Positions 1 to 7,893 of a stretch of DNA of 64,000 bases are shown here, piece after piece. A model generated the notes under the pieces. It saw only the letters and a list, made by a program, of their open reading frames with translations, was not told the DNA's origin and searched no databases. The stretch comes from JAAXHB01 sp965214945 (GTDB lineage: Bacteria > Actinomycetota > Acidimicrobiia > Acidimicrobiales > Aldehydirespiratoraceae): the NCBI GenBank assembly GCA_965214945.1, contig OZ244029.1:3086763-3150762 (forward strand). Direction: 5' to 3'. The stretch's first letter is position 1; every line of letters starts with the position of its first letter. The position numbers and the translations under genes are program-made.

Positions 1-721
1 CCCGCGAGGGCACCAGCCGGGGCACCGCGTTCGACGCCTGCGGAAGCCGGTCACGGGCTGCGACTGTGCGGTCGGCGCCGGGGTCTCTGCCGCCAGAACT
101 CCCGCCGTAGCCGGGGCTTGCGCTGTCGGCGGGGTCGGCAGGAGGGTTGAAGCCGTCGGTGAGCGGTTCGACCACCAGCGGGCCGAAGGGCTCGGACTCG
201 TCGCCTCGCAGCACCGCCGCAGCACGTTTGACGGCCTCCACCGGCTTGATATAGGCGGTCTCGCGGTCGAGTATCCCCGACAGCATGTCGCGGATCTCGG
301 CCTCGGACGGGTCGGGATTCTCTGCGAGCAGCGCCAACGCGCCGAGCACCATGGCACCAGCGGAATAGCCCGACTGAAACGCGCCCACAGCCGCGAAGGC
401 GGCCTGGACTGGGTGCAGCTCGGGCGAGACATTGAGCGCCTCGACGGTGGTGACAGCGTGACCGTCGGCGGACGCGGCCAAAATCACGTCAGCCGACGCG
501 AGGCGGCCGTCATAGAGCACCGCAGCGGCTCCGGTCTCGCCGCTGTCGGATCCGTATCTCACCGAGAACATCCCGAGCCGGCGCAGCACCTCGCGCAGCG
601 TGTGATGTGGCGCTGCCGCCACTGTGACCGGCTGGCCGTTCAGCTCGAACGCCACGTCAATCGTCGAGTCTGCGAGGCCCGCTTCAGCCGGGCCCGCGTC
701 TGCGACCGGAGCCGCGGTCAT
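1..721 (-). CDS. Molybdenum-hydroxylase-type protein with cysteine-less [2Fe-2S] domain (C-terminus outside window)
   Basis: The gene runs off the left edge; about 240 N-terminal residues are visible from ATG 719-721, the first possible start after an in-frame stop at 734-736. The fold signature of the small subunit of xanthine/CO/aldehyde dehydrogenases is clear: TLREVLRRLG, then YGSDSGETGAAAVLYDG, ADGHAVTTVE, HPVQAAFAAVGAFQSGYSAG, and an LSGILDRETAY helix. In canonical family members these stretches carry eight cysteines (GCxxGxCGAC, a later single C, QCGxC, CRCTGY). Here every one is replaced (S, T, A, A, S, S, D, E), so no [2Fe-2S] cluster can be bound in the usual way. After about residue 185 comes a Gly/Pro/Ala-rich linker, suggesting fusion to the molybdopterin domain beyond the window. 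It follows the FAD-subunit gene in the same direction. The family is clear; the function is unknown. Confidence 0.75.
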   Translation of the reverse strand, partial: MTAAPVADAGPAEAGLADSTIDVAFELNGQPVTVAAAPHHTLREVLRRLGMFSVRYGSDSGETGAAAVLYDGRLASADVILAASADGHAVTTVEALNVSPELHPVQAAFAAVGAFQSGYSAGAMVLGALALLAENPDPSEAEIRDMLSGILDRETAYIKPVEAVKRAAAVLRGDESEPFGPLVVEPLTDGFNPPADPADSASPGYGGSSGGRDPGADRTVAARDRLPQASNAVPRLVPSR

Positions 722-765
722 TGGGCCGGTCTCTCAGCGGCGCGGGCTGCGAGCGTGGCGGTCAT
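718..765 (-). other. 15-codon minigene overlapping both neighbours
   Basis: A short frame reads MTATLAARAAERPAQ and stop. Its ATG overlaps the stop of the upstream FAD-subunit gene in an ATGA (762-765). Its TGA overlaps the ATG of the downstream gene in a second ATGA (718-721). Translation could pass from one gene to the next by two coupled re-initiations. It may be only the scar of an indel at an older single ATGA junction, since the downstream protein also begins MTA. Expression is unproven. Confidence 0.25.
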
Positions 766-1505
766 CGGCTCAGCTTGTCGATGACGCGGGCTGCGAGCGT
801 GCGGGCGAGGTGCAAGCGGTATTCGGTGCTTCCCCGAAAGTCCCCTTCCGGGTGAAGATCGCGTGTGGGGTCGTCGGCGTCGACCAGCACCGGATGGCCG
901 GCCACGCCGCTGAGCGCCAGCGTCATCGAGCCGTCGACCACCCGGCCGTACGCGGCGACGATGGGAGCGTCGGCTGGCGTGCGCCCCGTGGCTGCCACAG
1001 CGGCTGTCCCTCTGATATCAACGGTCACTGCTGTGATCAGCGTCCCGGCCGGCAGCCCGGCGCGTAGCAGCTCGGCCAGACTCACTTTGCCTCCTCCCTC
1101 AAGGTCGGCCAGGCTCACCCGGCCGTCGTGGGCTAACAGTGCCGCCAGCAGCAGGCTCTCCGACCCGCCGCAGGCCACTAGCCCGCCCACGGTGGCCAGC
1201 GTCCGCAGCGCGGACGGCATCTCGGCCCGAGCCAACTTCCGTAGCTGGGCTGGCAGCAGTTCGCAGCGCCACGCCGCGTCGAGGGTGGCTGTGGCCCCGA
1301 GCGTGACCCGCCCGGAGTAGGCGGCTTCGATGCCGTCCAACCCCAATGCCTGGAGATCGACGGCTTCGAGGCTAGAGGGCACACGGTTGGCGTTGAGCAC
1401 AGTGCCGCCGGCCAGCGGCACCCGTTCAGGTGACTGCAGCAGCTCCAACGCCTCCGTCAACGACCTGGGGCGATGATAGCCGGCCACCAAAGGCATGGCT
1501 GCCAA
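762..1505 (-). CDS. FAD-binding (medium) subunit of a molybdenum hydroxylase-like enzyme
   Basis: This 247-residue protein matches the FAD domain of the CO dehydrogenase/xanthine dehydrogenase medium subunit. That subunit normally passes electrons from the Fe-S centres to NAD or another acceptor. Visible signatures are the start YHRPRSLTEALELL, the FAD pyrophosphate loop PLAGGT (about residues 31-36), and ATVGGLVACGGSESLLLAALLAH, which replaces the usual TIGGN...SD loop. It is slightly shorter than the usual 270-290 residues, mainly in the C-terminal domain. A second ATG at 1496 is an equally possible start. It ends in an ATGA overlap leading to the cysteine-less gene. Because that partner lacks Fe-S ligands, whether this subunit still takes part in electron transfer is open. 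Confidence 0.8.
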   Translation of the reverse strand: MAAMPLVAGYHRPRSLTEALELLQSPERVPLAGGTVLNANRVPSSLEAVDLQALGLDGIEAAYSGRVTLGATATLDAAWRCELLPAQLRKLARAEMPSALRTLATVGGLVACGGSESLLLAALLAHDGRVSLADLEGGGKVSLAELLRAGLPAGTLITAVTVDIRGTAAVAATGRTPADAPIVAAYGRVVDGSMTLALSGVAGHPVLVDADDPTRDLHPEGDFRGSTEYRLHLARTLAARVIDKLSR

Positions 1506-1577
1506 CGATAGCCGCGTCGGTTGCCGGAGCCCTAGCGCGCCCGAGGCGGTCTTCGGCTTCCGTGTCGCCGGTCGAGA

Positions 1578-2879
1578 TCACCTCGGGATGAGCCGGTCGG
1601 GCAGATGCTCTCTATGGGCATGGGCCATGTCGGCGTACATTGCCTCAGCCACGCTGATCGAGCGCACGAGCGGGTGTGATGCCAATGCCTGAACCGCCTC
1701 CCGGAAGGTGCCGCTCCAAGCGGCGTCGGCAGCGGCTTGCTGGTAGTAGGCGAGCGACTCGACCAGCCCGCGGACATGCGTGGGAAGATCCGGCATCGGC
1801 AGTGGGCGGACGCCGCTCGCATCGCAGCGACCTAGTGTCTCCACCACCAGCGAATCGGGGAAGCCGTTCATAGAGCCTTCATTGGCGACGTTGACGGTCA
1901 TCACTTCGTTGCGATTGTTGAACACCGCGTCCATGCAGTCCAGCGCCAGCTCCAGCTCGTGAATGCCCCCACGCGATCGCGTCGGATCGAGCTGCGGGTC
2001 ATCTTGTTGCGCCTGCTCCTCGTAATGGGCCCAGTACATCGGAATCTCCGCCAGTATGTCTTCGGCTCTGGTGGTGGGCTTGGCTCGGTATTCTTCGAGT
2101 ATCTCCTGCTCGAAATAATAGTACTGAAAGTACCCGCTTGGAACGGAGTCCATTGTCGCAGCCAGATGGAGCATACGTCGGATCTGCCCTGCAAATTGCG
2201 GGAGGTCAGCACGATTATCCCAAGCATCGCGCAACAGTGGAAGCAGCGGCCTTCCGTCGTATTCGTGGTGAACTGACCACGACCCGTGGTTTAAGCCCGC
2301 GCTGGCTACATCGAGCTTGTCGGGGTCGAGCCCCAACGCCTCTGCGAGCATTCTAGGGTAGACGATCGGCCCCTCACATAACGACACGATTGTCGTGTCG
2401 GCGTTGTCAGACACAGCTTGCGAGACGATGTTAACCGGATTCGTGTAGTTGAACACAGCTGCCTCGGGACAGACATCGTCCATATCTGCGAGAATCTCCT
2501 GCATAGCTGCGATCGATCTGAGAGCCATAAGAAACCCACCTGGGCCTTGTGTCTCCTGTCCGATGACACCATATGAAAGCGGGATGCGCTCATCGAGAAC
2601 CCGTGCTTCGAACCCGCCCGGGCGATAGCTCGTCAGAACAGCGTCACAGCTGTCAAGCCCTGCTCTGCGGTCTGTGGTGGCGTCAACAGCGATGTCAAGT
2701 CCTCTCGCTGACATCAGACGCCTCGCCATTTCCTGCACCAGCCCCAAGCGGCTTCCATCCAGATCAATGAGGACTATTTCCGACCCGTCAAAGTTTTCAC
2801 CTTGATGAGCAAAGCTTGCCATCGTTCCGGCAGCGCGTGTTGAGCCTCCACCCAAGTAAGCGAGTTTGATGCGTGCCAT
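1578..2879 (-). CDS. Glycoside hydrolase family 4 (NAD- and metal-dependent glycosidase)
   Basis: This 433-residue protein has the GH4 architecture: an N-terminal Rossmann NAD site (IKLAYLGGGST), GQETQGPGGF (107-116), NYTNPVN (144-150), and the metal-binding pair Cys168 in SLCEGP and His198 in GLNHGSW. GH4 enzymes cleave alpha- or beta-glycosides, often 6-phosphorylated, by a transient oxidation at C3 using NAD+ and Mn2+. Substrate choice (6-phospho-glucosidase, galactosidase, glucuronidase) cannot be read from these motifs. The start is fixed by AGGAGG at 2886-2891, six bases before ATG. It is divergent from the BadF-type kinase and shares its promoter region, so it probably belongs to the same sugar module as the ABC importer at 6.1-9.3 kb. 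Confidence 0.9.
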   Translation of the reverse strand: MARIKLAYLGGGSTRAAGTMASFAHQGENFDGSEIVLIDLDGSRLGLVQEMARRLMSARGLDIAVDATTDRRAGLDSCDAVLTSYRPGGFEARVLDERIPLSYGVIGQETQGPGGFLMALRSIAAMQEILADMDDVCPEAAVFNYTNPVNIVSQAVSDNADTTIVSLCEGPIVYPRMLAEALGLDPDKLDVASAGLNHGSWSVHHEYDGRPLLPLLRDAWDNRADLPQFAGQIRRMLHLAATMDSVPSGYFQYYYFEQEILEEYRAKPTTRAEDILAEIPMYWAHYEEQAQQDDPQLDPTRSRGGIHELELALDCMDAVFNNRNEVMTVNVANEGSMNGFPDSLVVETLGRCDASGVRPLPMPDLPTHVRGLVESLAYYQQAAADAAWSGTFREAVQALASHPLVRSISVAEAMYADMAHAHREHLPDRLIPR

Positions 2880-3041
2880 CTCATGCCTCCTATGGATCTA
2901 TGTGATAAACAATGAACATGACCTGATCGTCACCGTGGTCTACAATATGCTTGCATTGTAGTATCCTGGCAGCGGCATCCTACAGCGATATTCTGGTATT
3001 CTGCAGCAGATGTCTGAGCTAGTTCGGGGCGGTGAACCGCA
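2880..3041. promoter_or_regulatory. Divergent promoter region of GH4 and kinase genes, with inverted repeat
   Basis: This 162-bp intergenic stretch is A/T-richer than its surroundings. An inverted repeat with 7-bp arms CTACAAT / ATTGTAG separated by 8 bases lies at 2940-2961. Each arm contains TACAAT, a good -10 hexamer: on the plus strand TACAAT 2941-2946 is preceded by ATGACC at 2918-2923 (17-bp spacer). The repeat may therefore be two back-to-back -10 boxes, an operator, or both. Further right, CTGGTATT at 2993-3000 is the same 8-mer that begins the palindrome at 9335-9350 in front of the ABC importer. Confidence 0.45.
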
Positions 3042-4019
3042 GTGGGTGGCGTTTCTTGCGTCATAGGTGTTGACGGCGGCAACACGAAGACGATTGCGGC
3101 GGTGGTCGAGCAGACCGGCCGGGTCATCGGCGTGGGCCATGGCCGGTGCACGGACATCTATGGCAGCTCCTCGCCCGAGTCAGCATGCGCGGAGTTGGAT
3201 CGAACTATCCGGCAAGCGTTAGAGCAGTCGGGTTGTCGTAGCGGCGACCTTTCAGCAGGCATGTTCAGCCTAGCGGGTGCGGATTGGCCTGAGGACTACG
3301 AGTACCTTCGGAGCCACCTGATAAGGAGCTTCTCGTTTGGGTTTGCCCCCGTCGTGGTAAACGACTCGATCGGCGGACTCAGGTTGGGCGGGCCTCATTG
3401 GGAGGGCATCGCCATACTCTGTGGCACCGGCAACGCTGTAGGAGCCCGCCGACGAGACGGCGCCTACTTCCACCTCGGCTTCTGGCCCGACACGGTCGGA
3501 GCGGTCTCACTGAGCGAGTCAGCGTTGGACGCTGTCTACAGGGATCATCTGGGGCTCGGCCCTTCGACGTCGCTCACGGCTCGGACGCTTGCCCTGTTCG
3601 AAGCTGACGACCCGGTCGATCTGCTTCACCGGTTCACTCGACGGGGCGGCCTGGGGCGTTCGGAGCTGGTGCGGATGAGCCCGGTTTTGCTTGACGAGGC
3701 CGACAGCGGTGACAGCGTCGCTTCAGGTATCGTCAGCAAGGCCGGTCGGGCGCTGGGCGGACAGGGTCGAATATCGGCGCAAAGAATAGACTTAGATCCG
3801 CGTGCCGCGACCGTGGTGATGGCCGGAGGCCTGTTCCAGCACCCCACGAAGGCCTTGGAGAACGCGGTCATGGCCGAACTCCCCGGCGCCACCGCATCGA
3901 GAACCTCTAAGCCGCCGGTACTGGGTGCTGTGATGGCAGCTATGGACATGATTGGGCACTCCTGCGACCTGGAGGCATTGCATCGCTCACTCGCAGCTTT
4001 CGAGGCCTCGCTGACCTGA
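3042..4019 (+). CDS. BadF/BadG-type ATPase, N-acetylglucosamine-kinase-like
   Basis: This 325-residue protein of the ASKHA fold has the phosphate-1 motif IGVDGGNTKT near the N-terminus, the VVVNDSIGGLRLG acid/base region, ILCGTGNAVGARRR (adenosine/phosphate loop) and a C-terminal VVMAGGLF loop. This pattern is typical of GlcNAc and related sugar kinases of the BadF/BadG/BcrA/BcrD family rather than the Fe-S-containing dehydratase activators, whose bridging cysteines are absent. GTG 3042 is used because no better start precedes the DGGNTKT motif closely. It is divergent from the GH4 gene and convergent with the five-gene importer operon. A role in phosphorylating an imported amino sugar or sugar is inferred. 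Confidence 0.8.
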   Translation: MGGVSCVIGVDGGNTKTIAAVVEQTGRVIGVGHGRCTDIYGSSSPESACAELDRTIRQALEQSGCRSGDLSAGMFSLAGADWPEDYEYLRSHLIRSFSFGFAPVVVNDSIGGLRLGGPHWEGIAILCGTGNAVGARRRDGAYFHLGFWPDTVGAVSLSESALDAVYRDHLGLGPSTSLTARTLALFEADDPVDLLHRFTRRGGLGRSELVRMSPVLLDEADSGDSVASGIVSKAGRALGGQGRISAQRIDLDPRAATVVMAGGLFQHPTKALENAVMAELPGATASRTSKPPVLGAVMAAMDMIGHSCDLEALHRSLAAFEASLT

Positions 4020-4045
4020 TGAGGCCTTGTTGTCGAGGCCTCATC
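4018..4045. terminator. Stem-loop between convergent kinase and oxidoreductase genes
   Basis: The perfect 10-bp arms GATGAGGCCT and AGGCCTCATC enclose an 8-base loop. The left arm overlaps the kinase stop codon. It sits between two convergent genes and could end transcription in both directions. No U-run follows on either strand, so termination strength is uncertain. Confidence 0.5.
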
Positions 4046-4088
4046 GGCAGAGTTCGGTCTCCTAGTCGCGGCAGACGAACTCCGTCTT

Positions 4089-5228
4089 CTAATCGCGGTG
4101 ACGGCGGATCCGGTAGTCGTGGTCGAGGTTGCCGCTGCGCTGGACGTAGATGGAGTCGGAGTCGTAGGGCAGCGGATCGATCGTGCTTGAGATCGTCTGA
4201 GCCTCGCCGGTCGCGGCCGCGACATCAGCCTTTGTCATTATCTCCAGGCAGTGGTAGGCGTGTTCGGGCCGGATCAGCAGATCAGCTCCGTCGATGAGGC
4301 AGTCGACTAGATGCCGCAAGCCGTCTGTCCAGGGCCAAGCGGAGTCTGCCTCGGCATAGATCGTCCAGCCTGCTCTGTCCGTGCGTGACATCTCATACCC
4401 CTGCGGAGCCCAGTCATCGCCCAGAAGCTGCGCCACGCCGCCTGCGCCGTAGAGCTCGAGCGCAGGAGACCGGTAATCCTGGATGGTGAAGCCGGTCGTG
4501 ACCACTGCCAGCCTGCCCTCGCCGAAGTCGAGGAGAATGTGGTAGTTGTCACAGTTCCTGACTTTGATGACCTCGCCGTCAACCACGCGCTCATCAATGG
4601 CTGTTCCGGCGAATGCGGTGACCCGTTCGGCGCTTCCCATCAGGCCCGTCAGTGACGTGATGTTATAGACGCCGAGATCAAAGAGGGGCCCGCCTCCGGT
4701 CTCGTAGTACCACCGCCCCCAGGTCGGTCCAGACCAGCCGTATCGAGCCCGCGCCGTCAGGATTCTGCCAATTTCCCGTCTGTGGACAACCCGCTTCCAT
4801 AGGGCTTGATAGGTGGGACTGAGAACGACATGGGGGGCGCACACTAGCAACGGCCATCCGGAAGCCGCTATAGAGACTAGTTCGGCGGCCTCGGCGAGGT
4901 TGACCGACATCGGCTTCTCGACCAGCACGTGCTTGCCGGCTTCGAGCGCCGCTGCGGCGATCTCGCTGTGGCTCGGCATCGCTGTCAGCACCAAGACGGC
5001 ATCGACATCGCCGCGTTCGACAACGTCGCGATAGTCGGTCGAGAAGGGGGCCTCTTGATGGAGAAACTGGCGGATTCTGCCCTCCCGGGCCGCTACGACG
5101 TCGCACGTCGCAGCCAGCTCGACCCGCTGCTGATATCTCAGCTCGCGGATCAGGGCTGCATATGGCTCGAAAACGCTTCCCAGGCCGATGACGCCCAGGC
5201 GCACCTTGGTGAGCAGTTCCTGTCTCAC
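4089..5228 (-). CDS. Gfo/Idh/MocA-family NAD(P)-dependent oxidoreductase
   Basis: This 379-residue protein has an N-terminal Rossmann fold (VRLGVIGLGSVFEPY) and the family EKP motif in GKHVLVEKPMS. The C-terminal alpha/beta domain has GGGPLFDLGVYNI, matching the family's GGG.L.D.G.H region; the usual catalytic His after DxG is a Tyr context here. Family members oxidise or reduce sugars, inositols or N-acetylated sugars. It is the last gene of the minus-strand run starting at 9259 (binding protein, two permeases, NagB-like, this gene), separated from the NagB-like gene by only 13 bp. It probably modifies the imported sugar; the substrate is unknown. Confidence 0.85.
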   Translation of the reverse strand: MRQELLTKVRLGVIGLGSVFEPYAALIRELRYQQRVELAATCDVVAAREGRIRQFLHQEAPFSTDYRDVVERGDVDAVLVLTAMPSHSEIAAAALEAGKHVLVEKPMSVNLAEAAELVSIAASGWPLLVCAPHVVLSPTYQALWKRVVHRREIGRILTARARYGWSGPTWGRWYYETGGGPLFDLGVYNITSLTGLMGSAERVTAFAGTAIDERVVDGEVIKVRNCDNYHILLDFGEGRLAVVTTGFTIQDYRSPALELYGAGGVAQLLGDDWAPQGYEMSRTDRAGWTIYAEADSAWPWTDGLRHLVDCLIDGADLLIRPEHAYHCLEIMTKADVAAATGEAQTISSTIDPLPYDSDSIYVQRSGNLDHDYRIRRHRD

Positions 5229-5241
5229 GGCATCGGCGAAC

Positions 5242-6090
5242 TCACCGCAACGCCGCGTTCACAGCGTCGCGTTCGCTGGCATGGGGGCCGCGCCTGCCGG
5301 CGTCGGGGCTCGCGAGCTTGTCAGTCCAGATCAGGGCGCTAGGGCATTCGTGGACGAAGGTGGCTGGCCATGCCGGGTCATATCGCGACGAGGCTTCGAG
5401 CCGTCGGGCTGACTCAGCTTTGTCGGGGCCGTGCAACACCATCAGCACCAACCGCGAGTTATGGCGTATGGTTCCCAGCCCGACCGAAACACCCTGGGTG
5501 GGAACCTCCTCCAGCGAGGAGAACTCGGGAAAGGTGAGCATGTTGTCCGCACGCGTTGACAGTGCCAGCTCGACGACTGTTGTCACGCCGTCGAGTTCAG
5601 CCCCCGGGCCGCAGAATGCGACATGGCCGTCGGAGGACCCGCTGGCGACGATGAACAGATCAACACCTCCTGCGGCGCGGATGCGCTCGTCATAGCTGGA
5701 CGGATCGGCTGCATCGGGGAACCAGACTGATTCCGGAGGTATTCTCATGGATACTGGCAGTCTCGGATTGATCACGCCGCAGATGTGGCGCTCAGCGAAG
5801 CGCCGACACGAATAATGGGCGCTGGCGCACACGGGGGTCGGAGTTGCGGCGGCGGAGTCCAGATAGTCGTCCATCATGACGATCACCAGGCGGGAGCAGT
5901 CGATCTTGTCAGTAGCGCATCGTTTGCCCAGCTCGTTGTAGATCGGCTTGGGCGTGCGCCCGCCGGGACAGCCCAACAAATAGGGCCGTTCCGATGAACT
6001 GCGCTGAGCGATTCCAGCGGCGATGATTTCAGCAGCAGCAGATCCGAGTTCGCTAGCAGATTCGAAGCTCCGGCTGACGACCGTACTCAT
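5242..6090 (-). CDS. Glucosamine-6-phosphate deaminase/isomerase-like protein (NagB family)
   Basis: This 282-residue protein belongs to the NagB/RpiA/6-phosphogluconolactonase fold. Seen are CPGGRTPKPIY (41-51, sugar-phosphate loop), IVMMDDYLDS (70-79, corresponding to the catalytic Asp-Glu/Asp region of NagB), GSSDGHVAFCGPG (151-163, the GxDGHIAFNEPG motif with N to C and E to G changes), and VSVGLGTIRHNSRLVLMVLHG near the C-terminus. NagB converts glucosamine-6-phosphate to fructose-6-phosphate and ammonia. The altered GHVAFCGPG motif means another phosphosugar is possible. It lies in the importer operon beside a GlcNAc-kinase-like gene, which supports amino-sugar use. Confidence 0.8.
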   Translation of the reverse strand: MSTVVSRSFESASELGSAAAEIIAAGIAQRSSSERPYLLGCPGGRTPKPIYNELGKRCATDKIDCSRLVIVMMDDYLDSAAATPTPVCASAHYSCRRFAERHICGVINPRLPVSMRIPPESVWFPDAADPSSYDERIRAAGGVDLFIVASGSSDGHVAFCGPGAELDGVTTVVELALSTRADNMLTFPEFSSLEEVPTQGVSVGLGTIRHNSRLVLMVLHGPDKAESARRLEASSRYDPAWPATFVHECPSALIWTDKLASPDAGRRGPHASERDAVNAALR

Positions 6091-6100
6091 CTCTTTTGCT

Positions 6101-6931
6101 TCACCCTTTTTCGGATCCGGTGGAAATACCGCGGATGAACCGGCGTTGGAGAATCACGTACATGATAAGCACTGGAATAGCCACAATAAGTGCGGCGGCA
6201 GCTATGGTTGAAGGGTCGCCTCCCCGCCTCTGGCCCGCGAAGAACGATAAGGCCAGTGGCGCAGTCTGGGCGGATTCGTTCTGAGGAATTAGGACGAGAG
6301 CCAGCAAGAAGTCATTCCATGCAAAGAGAAACAACAGGGCCGCAAGTGATAGCATGGCAGACTTCGCAACAGGGAGCAGAACTCGATAGAGTATGTCCCA
6401 ACTGTTAGCACCGTCTATCTTGGCAGCTTCAACCGTTGAACCCATGAAAGACTCAAATGTAGCGCGCATCCAGAACGTACCAAACGAAACACTGAATCCG
6501 ATCTGCGGGAGAATAGCAGCCCATCTGGTGTCCACAATTCCCAAGTCCTGGAAGCCAAAGAACAGTGGGATGATCAGCGCTTCATAAGGCAGCATCAGGC
6601 CTGCGAGAAGCATCACGAATAGTGTATTCTTGAATGGGAATCGCATTGTAGCGAAGGCGTATCCTGCCAATACCGAGAGAGCAACACTCACCGTGACAAC
6701 CGTCACAGCTATTATCGCGCTTGACTTGAGTGCCTGACCAAATGCGCCTCTTTCCCAGGCAGTATAAAAGTTCTCAAGAGTCAGCGATTCAGGGATCGTA
6801 AATCCGCTTATGCGCTTGCCCGGCTCATTCAGTGCCAAGAGAACGATTGAAATCAGCGGGTAGATGGCGATGACACTGGCGACCATGAGCATCAGGTGAA
6901 TGCCACGCTTCTCAACTCGACTCTCAATCAA
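6101..6931 (-). CDS. Sugar ABC transporter permease (MalG/CUT1 type)
   Basis: This 276-residue integral membrane protein has about six hydrophobic segments. It carries the conserved cytoplasmic EAA loop EAAKIDGANSWDILYRVLLPVAKSA, which contacts the ATPase. The N-terminal segment (LMLMVASVIAIYPLISIVLLALN) is typical of MalG-like subunits of carbohydrate uptake (CUT1) systems. Its start overlaps the upstream permease stop as ATGA (6928-6931), implying coupled translation. No ATP-binding subunit is encoded nearby, so a shared multi-sugar ATPase elsewhere probably energises it. Confidence 0.92.
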   Translation of the reverse strand: MIESRVEKRGIHLMLMVASVIAIYPLISIVLLALNEPGKRISGFTIPESLTLENFYTAWERGAFGQALKSSAIIAVTVVTVSVALSVLAGYAFATMRFPFKNTLFVMLLAGLMLPYEALIIPLFFGFQDLGIVDTRWAAILPQIGFSVSFGTFWMRATFESFMGSTVEAAKIDGANSWDILYRVLLPVAKSAMLSLAALLFLFAWNDFLLALVLIPQNESAQTAPLALSFFAGQRRGGDPSTIAAAALIVAIPVLIMYVILQRRFIRGISTGSEKG

Positions 6932-7893
6932 CTCTTGACTTCTCCTCTTCGTCTATACCAGAGCACGGTCATGTTGATAATTAGCATCTCTAACATCAGA
7001 ACAATGCCTATAGCTGCACCGAGTCCGACCATTCGCGTCTGAAAAACAGAACGATAAATGAACAATGACGGAACTTCGGTGGTAGTTCCCGGACCGCCTC
7101 GTGTGGTCACGAACACTACATCGAAGTTCCGCAAGGCGGCTGTTATAGTGAGCACCAACGCGATTGTGATCTCTCGGCGAAGCGACGGAAGGGTCACGGC
7201 GAAGAACTCACGGACTATTCCAGCGCCGTCTATGCGGGCAGCTTCGTATTGTTCAGTTGGTATCCTCTGAACACCGGCCATGAACAAGACGAATACGAGC
7301 CCGAAGGTCACCCATGTCCCCACTAAGCCGAGGGCAGGAAGCGCGAAATTGAAGTCACCTAGCCAGGCCCGGCTGACACTGTCCAAGCCGATGAGGTCCA
7401 ATCCCTTGTTGAGCGGGCCGTCGGGTGCGTAGATCCACCGCCAGGCAACGGCGACGACCGTCAGTGGCAGGATCGTAGGTGTGAACAGGATTGCTCGGTA
7501 GACGGCCTGGCCGCGGATCCGGGCCCGAACCATGAGCCCTACCACTGCGAGAGCGATTGATATGGGCAGCATCGCGTAGAATATGATCAGAACCAGCGAA
7601 TGCTGGAGCGCTTCGCGTATTTTCGGATCTGTGAAGACCGACAAGTAGTTCTCGAAGCCGATGAACCGGCGATCGGTTATGCCGTTCCATTCATAGAAAG
7701 ATAGGAACGCTGCTTGCCCTAGCGGAACGACGGCGAATGCTGCGAAGAACGCGAACGCCGGTAGCAGGTACAGAAATGCAATCGGCTGTGAGCCGCCGAC
7801 AACGCGCCGGCCCCGGCTGCGGGAGCGGCGCGCTGTCGGCGGTACTGGCGAGCCCTTACTCGGCAAAGAAGGCTTCCCAATCGGCTTGGACAT
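6928..7893 (-). CDS. Sugar ABC transporter permease (MalF/UgpA type)
   Basis: This 321-residue inner-membrane permease of the CUT1 family has a basic N-terminus, a first membrane segment (PIAFLYLLPAFAFFAAFAVVPL), and the EAA loop EAARIDGAGIVREFFAVTLPSLRREI. ATG 7893 is chosen. It overlaps the binding-protein gene by 38 bp, and a TTG at 7866 would leave an 11-bp overlap. The longer open frame up to 8067 reads through the binding-protein gene in another frame and is unlikely to be translated. It forms a heterodimer with the downstream permease. Confidence 0.88.
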   Translation of the reverse strand: MSKPIGKPSLPSKGSPVPPTARRSRSRGRRVVGGSQPIAFLYLLPAFAFFAAFAVVPLGQAAFLSFYEWNGITDRRFIGFENYLSVFTDPKIREALQHSLVLIIFYAMLPISIALAVVGLMVRARIRGQAVYRAILFTPTILPLTVVAVAWRWIYAPDGPLNKGLDLIGLDSVSRAWLGDFNFALPALGLVGTWVTFGLVFVLFMAGVQRIPTEQYEAARIDGAGIVREFFAVTLPSLRREITIALVLTITAALRNFDVVFVTTRGGPGTTTEVPSLFIYRSVFQTRMVGLGAAIGIVLMLEMLIINMTVLWYRRRGEVKS

